Source: Ruminococcus flavefaciens (GTDB lineage: Bacteria; Bacillota; Clostridia; Oscillospirales; Ruminococcaceae). Taken from it: a stretch of DNA of 5,479 nt. Of the stretch, positions 1 to 3,569 are shown piece after piece. The translations under genes and the position numbers were made by a program. How positions within the stretch are numbered: position 1 is the stretch's first letter; every line of letters begins with the position of its first letter. The notes below the pieces were generated by a model that saw only the letters and a list, made by a program, of their open reading frames with translations, did no database searches and had not been told where the DNA came from. The DNA lies in the NCBI GenBank assembly GCA_002350065.1, contig DEDQ01000051.1, positions 10,362 through 15,840 of the forward strand, in the 5' to 3' direction.

Positions 1-108
1 CAGCGCAAGGTAGAGACTCTTATCGCTAAAAAGATAATCGGCAGCAATGTTTCTGCCGGCGATACTATCACTGTTGACGAGTACGGCGGAGAGCTTATCG
101 CCGAATAA
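1..108 (+). CDS. clpB: C-terminal end of a Clp-family AAA+ chaperone, probably ClpB (partial)
   Basis: The reading frame is open from base 1 and ends at TAA 106-108, giving 35 residues that start QRKVETLIAKKII and finish GGELIAE. The pattern is a helix with V-E-x-x-I-A-x-x-I-I, then a turn with G-D-T-I-x-V-D, then a short Gly-rich strand. This matches the extreme C-terminus of Clp/Hsp100 ATPases (the D2 small domain), where 'RxIxxxIExxIAxxIL...GDTIxVD' is typical. In ClpB this domain helps hold the hexameric disaggregase together, working with DnaK on aggregated proteins in the cytoplasm. The 'VETLIAKKII' wording fits clostridial ClpB better than ClpC, but too little is present to exclude ClpC, ClpE or ClpA. 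The start and the rest of the gene lie outside the window. No clear intrinsic terminator follows the stop. Confidence 0.6.
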   Translation, partial: QRKVETLIAKKIIGSNVSAGDTITVDEYGGELIAE

Positions 109-237
109 GCTGTTAACAGTGTGAAACAGCCGTGAAACAAAGTAACGGAAAATAGCCAAATACTATGGTCGATTTCTATAAAAACGGGTGCGATAATGCC
201 GTAGAATCGGTCGAAATGTCATTTTTCCCCAAATTCC
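109..237. other. Intergenic region between the Clp gene and the HU promoter
   Basis: No credible gene is seen here. Just after the Clp stop there is a short palindrome, TGTTAACA (111-118), and a direct repeat GTGAAACA (121-128 and 132-139, period 11). An imperfect stem can be drawn between 170-178 (CGATTTCTA) and 202-209 (TAGAATCG) with one bulged T; inner bases 185-187 could pair with 199-201. A T-run (222-226) follows at some distance. This might be a weak Clp terminator, but it lacks the compact GC stem plus immediate T tract seen elsewhere in this window, so no function is claimed. Confidence 0.4.
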
Positions 238-266
238 TTGACAAATGCAGTTAAAGGGTATATAAT
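238..266 (+). promoter_or_regulatory. Consensus sigma-A promoter of the HU/DUF6465 unit
   Basis: The -35 box TTGACA is at 238-243 and the -10 box TATAAT at 261-266, with a 17-bp spacer. Both hexamers match the sigma-A consensus exactly. Transcription should start near 273, leaving a leader of about 30 nt before the HU start at 303. Such a strong, unadorned promoter suits an abundant nucleoid protein. No activator or repressor site is evident next to it. Confidence 0.9.
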
Positions 267-287
267 GCAAGTATAAAATTTAAAAAT

Positions 288-295
288 ATGGAGGA
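288..295 (+). promoter_or_regulatory. HU ribosome binding site that fixes the start at 303
   Basis: GGAGG at 290-294 sits 8 nt before ATG 303. An in-frame ATG at 288 overlaps this Shine-Dalgarno element and has no site of its own, so it is rejected as the start. The 303 start also gives the usual HU length and N-terminus (MTKTELI). Confidence 0.9.
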
Positions 296-302
296 TACAA
301 AT

Positions 303-578
303 ATGACAAAGACTGAACTTATCAGTGTTGTTGCTGAGAAAACTGACTTCACTAAGAAGAACGCTGAGGCTGCTGTAAACGCAGTTGTTTCTGCTATCAC
401 AGACGCTCTTGCAAGCGGCGAAAAGGTTTCTATCGTTGGTTTCGGTACTTTCGAGGTCCGCGACAGAAAGGAAAAGCAGGTTATCAATCCCCAGACTAAG
501 AAGATGATGACTGCTCCCGCTTCTAAGGCTCCCGCTTTCAAGGCTGGTCAGGCTCTCAAGAACGCTGTAAACAAGTAA
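303..578 (+). CDS. hup: HU family DNA-binding protein
   Basis: This 91-residue protein is the usual size for a bacterial HU, the small dimeric nucleoid protein that bends and compacts DNA without strong sequence preference. The N-terminal helical dimerisation part (about residues 1-45) begins MTKTELISVVAEKT. The core signature GFGTFEVRDR lies at 47-56. The DNA-embracing beta arm follows and carries NPQT at 62-65, with the conserved intercalating proline at 63. The C-terminal PASKAPAFKAG is at 72-82. The usual Arg-rich run before the NP motif is partly replaced (KQVI at 58-61), a mild oddity that does not threaten function. It is expressed from a perfect sigma-A promoter and is followed 21 nt later by a second gene with its own ribosome binding site, so the two are probably co-transcribed. 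An IHF-type protein is less likely, since Firmicutes normally carry HU. Confidence 0.96.
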   Translation: MTKTELISVVAEKTDFTKKNAEAAVNAVVSAITDALASGEKVSIVGFGTFEVRDRKEKQVINPQTKKMMTAPASKAPAFKAGQALKNAVNK

Positions 579-599
579 TCCAACGGAGGTATTTTAACC

Positions 600-956
600 A
601 TGGCTGCTATTAAAAAGGATGTAAATGCTGCTGAGACAGCAACAGAAGTAAAGGCTACTGCAACCGCAGAGGAGAAAAAGGCACCCGCTAAGAAGGCTGC
701 TGCTAAGAAGACAGCTGCTAAGAAGCCCGCTGCTAAGACTGCTGAGAAGAAGACAGCTGCTAAGAAGACTGCTGTAAGCGAGAACGTTTTCGTTCAGTAT
801 CTCGGCTCTGAGATCACTTCTGCTGACCTCATCGCTAAGGCTAAGAAGGCTTCAGGCGTTAAGTCTCCCAAGACTGTTAACGTTTATGTTAAGCCTGAGG
901 AGAACAAGGTGTACTACGTTGTTGATAACAACGTTGGCAGCTTTGACCTCGTTTGA
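600..956 (+). CDS. Lys/Ala-rich DUF6465-like protein with a histone-H1-like tail
   Basis: This is a 118-residue protein whose biochemical function is not established. Residues 1-25 are Ala/Glu/Thr-rich. Residues 28-57 are a run of AAKK-type repeats, resembling the C-terminal tail of histone H1 and bacterial H1-like proteins, and should be disordered and strongly basic. Residues 61-117 form a small compact domain (ENVFVQYLGSEI at 61-72, then VNVYVKPEENKVYYVVDN at 93-110, ending SFDLV) that I recognise as DUF6465, a family common in Clostridia. The start at 600 is supported by GGAGGT at 585-590, 9 nt upstream. The gene follows HU in the same direction with a 21-nt gap and shares its terminator. 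The basic tail plus the HU partner suggest DNA or RNA binding in the nucleoid. That is inference, and the folded domain itself gives no catalytic motif. Confidence 0.85.
   Translation: MAAIKKDVNAAETATEVKATATAEEKKAPAKKAAAKKTAAKKPAAKTAEKKTAAKKTAVSENVFVQYLGSEITSADLIAKAKKASGVKSPKTVNVYVKPEENKVYYVVDNNVGSFDLV
681..770 (+). repeat. Imperfect in-gene repeats encoding the AAKK tail
   Basis: This segment codes for residues 28-57 and is built from near-repeats of GCTGCTAAGAAG. The 15-mer ACAGCTGCTAAGAAG occurs exactly twice, at 711-725 and 753-767. The repeats keep the reading frame, so changes in copy number would lengthen or shorten the basic tail without a frameshift. Confidence 0.8.
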
Positions 957-971
957 TCATATATTGATATT

Positions 972-1000
972 AAAGCCGCAGTTTTTACTGCGGCTTTTTT
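972..1000 (+). terminator. Intrinsic terminator of the HU/DUF6465 unit
   Basis: An 11-bp perfect stem pairs 972-982 with 987-997 around a TTTT loop (983-986). The GC core is GCCGCAG/CTGCGGC and the T tract runs 995-1000. It begins 15 nt after the stop codon at 954-956. The A-run at 972-974 on the other side is short, so activity on the - strand is possible but weaker. Confidence 0.93.
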
Positions 1001-1042
1001 GCTGTGTGTTCTTCTGAGACAGCGATACAGATGATATAATAA

Positions 1043-1074
1043 GAGGGCGTGATATATTTCTATATCACGCCCTC
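1043..1074 (-). terminator. Hairpin terminator of the regulator gene
   Basis: A perfect 14-bp inverted repeat pairs 1043-1056 with 1061-1074 around a 4-nt loop. Read on the - strand the loop is GAAA, a GNRA-type tetraloop, and the stem is followed by a T-rich TTATTAT. On the + strand no T tract follows directly. It therefore acts most plausibly as the terminator for the - strand regulator, whose stop lies 21 bp away at 1096-1098. Together with the terminator at 972-1000 it insulates the two convergent units. Confidence 0.85.
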
Positions 1075-1095
1075 GCTTATGGGCTGGCTTTTTTC

Positions 1096-3282
1096 TTAGC
1101 TTTGTATATTTGCACGGTATTGTATCGGCGTCATGCCCACTACTGAGCTGAATTGGCGCAGAAAGTATTTGCTGTCGAGATATCCGCATTTTTCCGATAT
1201 CTCTATCACGTTCATCGTCGTCGTCGAGAGGTAATACTTCGCCTTCGCTATCCTCGCGATTATGCAGTCTTTATGGAAGCTTATGCTGAAGCACTGCTTG
1301 AATACGCTCCGCATGTAGCCTGTGCTTCCCGGGAAGAGGCCGTGCAGCGAGTCGCTTCCGAAGGTCTCGTCCGGATGATTGTAGATGTAGCTGCGTATAT
1401 CTGCCATTTCCTTGTAGTGGCTGATGAGCTTCTTCTCGGACATTTTGCGTATCAGCTCATCGGCTTCGGCTGTACACTGCTCGTATATCTCGTTATATGG
1501 CACTCCCGAGCACTTCTTCGCTACGCATACGAACGAATTGGCGCCGCAGTATTCCATATACTTCTTGTGCTGGAGCAGTATCGCGGATATGCAGTCCGCA
1601 AGCATTTCCGGCTCGGCACTTCGCTGTACTACGCAGACGAGCGTGTTGTCGTTGATGCGTCCGCAGAGGTCGTGATTTCCGCTGAATTCGTCTATGGCGC
1701 GTGATGCGTCGATTATCGCCTTTATCTTTGCGTCGTCGTTTGAAGCTGCTACTGACTCGTCGAACAGGCATATCTTCATGAGTATGAAGTACATTTCCTT
1801 GTTGCCGTGCAGGACTGCTGAGCCGTATGCCTTTTTGAGTCCGTAGTCGTTGAACATACCCGTGAGCGTGTCACGCTGGTCGGAGAGGTTCTGGCAGTTC
1901 GTCAGGTAGCGGATATCGTTCTTCATTCGCAGAAACTCGAGACTTATCGAGATTGACTTTATCCAGTTGCGGAAGATGTCGTCGTATGTATCCGGTTTTT
2001 CATAGCGCAGCACGATGTGTCCGAACAGGCGCTGTCCGAAGAATATCGGGTTGAAATAGTATGCCGCCGGTGCCGGACTGCGCGAGAATATCTCGGAGAA
2101 GTTGAAACGGTGCATCTCGAACGGAGCTGTATCTGACCACGGCATCGCCTCGCGGCAGGTCATGAGGTCGGACTCCTCTGCGTTCGGCTCGTACCAGTTG
2201 GCGTAGAGACACATGAATATGTCGTTTACGTCGCGTATGAGCCAGTGGAATTTGCTGATTATCTGCACAAATTCGTTCAGATTCTTCGATTCGGTTATTT
2301 CCTGGTCGAGCGAGCTGAAAAGATTCCAGAATTCATAGTCCTTCTTGACCTTTTCTGCGTCGAGCTCTTTGTAGAATTCGTGGTCGTCTCGCTCGCACGG
2401 ACAGCTGTTGCCGCTTATGAGCTTGCCCTTGGGGGGCATGAACTCGGGCATTTCTGTTCCGTTGAGACGGGCGTGGATGATTTCCATAGCGCTCCTGCCG
2501 AGGTCGGCACGGTTGCGCTGGTATGTGGTGAGCAGCGGAGCATGAAGCAGGCGCTTGTCCACATTTTCATAGCCGATGATGCTTATATCATCGGGGACGT
2601 TTATCGGGCTGTTGCGGAAAGCATCGAGCATACCGTATGCCATGTAGTCGTTTGCACATACTACTGCCTGCGGCAGCGGGAGCTGTCCTTCAATGTAGCG
2701 TTTGGCGAGTTCCTCGCCGGAATCCATCCAGAACGTGCCGAAGTGTATCTTGTTCTCGTCGATGGGGATATCGTGTGCGGCAAGTGCCATGCGGTAGCCG
2801 TCCGCGCGTTTGTGTGATGCTTCAAGTGTGTCATATCCGGACAGAAAGTCGATATTTGTGAAGCCGTGGTCCTCGATGAGGTGGCTCACGATCTCATACA
2901 TATCGGTCTCGTCGCTGGTGTTGATGAATGTGAATCGCGGGTCGCCGAATTCTGCGAGATATGCTCCGAGTATCAGCATCGGGATATTTTTATCCTTCTG
3001 ATACATGAATCCGGCTATTTTTTTTCTTATTTCTTCGTTGATGAATGACTCGGACAGCATTATTATCGCCGATATCTCATCTGAAAGGATAAGGTCGTAG
3101 ATGCGGTTTTCACAAACAAGTGAGTTTACGTGGACATTCGGATTATAAATGTTGGAGACAACTGCGGTATCGTACCCGTACTCCTGTGCCTTTTCGATGA
3201 TCCCGTGCAGTATCTGCCGCTGTTCGATACTGTTTGATTCAGCGGCAACGACACAGATTATTGGTCGCTTAGGCTTGCTCAT
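1096..3282 (-). CDS. XylR-like regulator: PBP1 sugar sensor, GAF-like region, degenerate GGDEF, AraC HTH
   Basis: This is a 728-residue cytoplasmic transcription regulator with no signal peptide or membrane segment. Residues 7-290 are a LacI/periplasmic-binding-type sensor, starting PIICVVAAESNS and including DHGFTNIDFLSG (138-149), RADGYRMAL (159-167), a VCANDYMAYGML stretch (208-219) and DDISIIGYEN (231-240). The N-terminal LacI helix-turn-helix is absent. Residues 325-455 look GAF-like. Residues 468-620 resemble a GGDEF domain: DTLTGMFNDYG (471-481) is its usual opening, but the signature site reads GRINDNTL (541-548). Residues 625-726 are an AraC-type domain ending in GYLDSKYFLRQF and GMTPIQYR, the family signature. 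A PBP1 sensor with an AraC domain recalls E. coli XylR, which binds D-xylose. With a divergent xylanase next door, sensing of xylose or a xylo-oligosaccharide is a reasonable inference, not shown. The start at 3282 is chosen over in-frame ATG 3369 because GGAGG lies 7 nt before it and the LacI-like fold begins there. Confidence 0.9.
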   Translation of the reverse strand: MSKPKRPIICVVAAESNSIEQRQILHGIIEKAQEYGYDTAVVSNIYNPNVHVNSLVCENRIYDLILSDEISAIIMLSESFINEEIRKKIAGFMYQKDKNIPMLILGAYLAEFGDPRFTFINTSDETDMYEIVSHLIEDHGFTNIDFLSGYDTLEASHKRADGYRMALAAHDIPIDENKIHFGTFWMDSGEELAKRYIEGQLPLPQAVVCANDYMAYGMLDAFRNSPINVPDDISIIGYENVDKRLLHAPLLTTYQRNRADLGRSAMEIIHARLNGTEMPEFMPPKGKLISGNSCPCERDDHEFYKELDAEKVKKDYEFWNLFSSLDQEITESKNLNEFVQIISKFHWLIRDVNDIFMCLYANWYEPNAEESDLMTCREAMPWSDTAPFEMHRFNFSEIFSRSPAPAAYYFNPIFFGQRLFGHIVLRYEKPDTYDDIFRNWIKSISISLEFLRMKNDIRYLTNCQNLSDQRDTLTGMFNDYGLKKAYGSAVLHGNKEMYFILMKICLFDESVAASNDDAKIKAIIDASRAIDEFSGNHDLCGRINDNTLVCVVQRSAEPEMLADCISAILLQHKKYMEYCGANSFVCVAKKCSGVPYNEIYEQCTAEADELIRKMSEKKLISHYKEMADIRSYIYNHPDETFGSDSLHGLFPGSTGYMRSVFKQCFSISFHKDCIIARIAKAKYYLSTTTMNVIEISEKCGYLDSKYFLRQFSSVVGMTPIQYRANIQS

Positions 3283-3387
3283 ATTCTGACCTCCGGTCGT
3301 TCCCCTTTTCAGGCGATCCATCAATGCCTGATAGGTAAAATATTTCCCAAATTTCCTAACCAAAATCATTAAATATCCCTAATACTA
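3283..3387 (-). other. 5' leader of the regulator transcript
   Basis: Transcription from the promoter at 3388-3416 should begin near 3380, giving a leader of roughly 98 nt. It stays open in frame with the regulator (29 extra codons from ATG 3369, encoding a basic peptide that starts MILVRKFGKYF). On the - strand it holds two GGAAAT copies 9 nt apart, around 3342-3357. I see no convincing riboswitch or attenuator hairpin. Confidence 0.5.
3290..3294 (-). promoter_or_regulatory. Ribosome binding site that fixes the regulator start at 3282
   Basis: On the - strand GGAGG occupies 3294-3290 and is 7 nt from ATG 3282. The alternative ATG at 3369 would lie only about 11 nt from the predicted transcript start, with at most a weak AGGG at the very 5' end, so it is an unlikely main start. 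Confidence 0.85.
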
Positions 3388-3416
3388 ATTATAATAGAAA
3401 TGAAGTATCGTGTCAA
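3388..3416 (-). promoter_or_regulatory. Consensus sigma-A promoter of the regulator
   Basis: Reading the - strand, TTGACA (3416-3411) and TATAAT (3393-3388) are separated by exactly 17 bp, a full match to consensus. This predicts substantial basal expression of the regulator unless something represses it. The GAAAATT direct repeat described at 3419-3445 abuts the -35 box and could serve for autoregulation. Confidence 0.88.
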
Positions 3417-3418
3417 TA

Positions 3419-3445
3419 GAAAATTGCTCAAAAAACATGAAAATT
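3419..3445 (+). promoter_or_regulatory. Candidate AraC-type operator: direct repeat GAAAATT, 20-bp period
   Basis: GAAAATT occurs at 3419-3425 and again at 3439-3445 in the same orientation, so the copies lie on nearly the same face of the helix, about two turns apart. Direct half-sites about 21 bp apart are what AraC-family regulators with two HTH units per monomer and two monomers per dimer commonly use. The site sits between the two divergent promoters, next to the regulator's -35 box. The assignment rests on spacing and position only. The region is AT-rich, so chance is a real alternative. Confidence 0.4.
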
Positions 3446-3461
3446 CAGTTATTTTGTCCAC

Positions 3462-3497
3462 CATTCCTGCGCATCGTGGGTTTACAGGCGCGGAATG
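3462..3497. promoter_or_regulatory. Inverted repeat straddling the xylanase -35 box
   Basis: CATTCC (3462-3467) is mirrored by GGAATG (3492-3497). With one bulged T at 3468, the inner GCGC (3469-3472) also pairs with GCGC (3488-3491), so each arm has 10 paired bases. The -35 box at 3481-3486 lies inside. Either a dimeric repressor site or an activator site overlapping -35 would fit. It is unlikely to be a terminator because no T tract follows. Confidence 0.4.
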
Positions 3498-3509
3498 TTA
3501 ACTTATAAT
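3481..3509 (+). promoter_or_regulatory. Sigma-A promoter of the xylanase
   Basis: The -35 TTTACA (3481-3486) has one mismatch to consensus. The -10 TATAAT (3504-3509) is perfect and the spacer is 17 bp. The predicted start near 3516 leaves about 54 nt of leader. The ribosome binding site AGGAGG at 3556-3561 is 8 nt before ATG 3570. Confidence 0.82.
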
Positions 3510-3569
3510 GAATATATCATATGTAAAATGCAATTAATATGCAGTACAATATGTCAGGAGGAGAAAAGA

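Noticed and set aside
251..541. - strand frame of 96 codons opposite HU with a hydrophobic look
   Set aside because: It mirrors the HU gene almost exactly, and the hydrophobicity comes from antisense reading of Lys/Glu/Ala codons. HU is certain here.
681..770. Repeat run considered as a CRISPR or tandem-repeat element
   Set aside because: The repeats are short and adjacent, keep the reading frame and encode an AAKK tail. There are no unique spacers of CRISPR length.
914..1189. - strand frame of 91 codons crossing the convergent intergenic region
   Set aside because: It would run through both terminator hairpins and overlap the ends of two supported genes in other frames. The translation is not protein-like.
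1153..1704. Open + strand frame of 183 codons opposite the regulator
   Set aside because: It lies wholly antisense to a well-supported gene with clear PBP1 and AraC domains, its translation shows no recognisable domain, and it has no convincing ribosome binding site. It is a by-product of the codon composition of the real gene.
2245..2817. Open + strand frame of 190 codons opposite the regulator
   Set aside because: Same situation: it is antisense to the sensor and GAF-like part of the regulator, and no protein family is recognisable.
3219..3282. N-terminal LacI-type helix-turn-helix in the regulator
   Set aside because: The protein begins directly with the first strand of the sensor domain (PIICVVAAE). 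The 29-codon in-frame extension upstream does not resemble a LacI HTH either.
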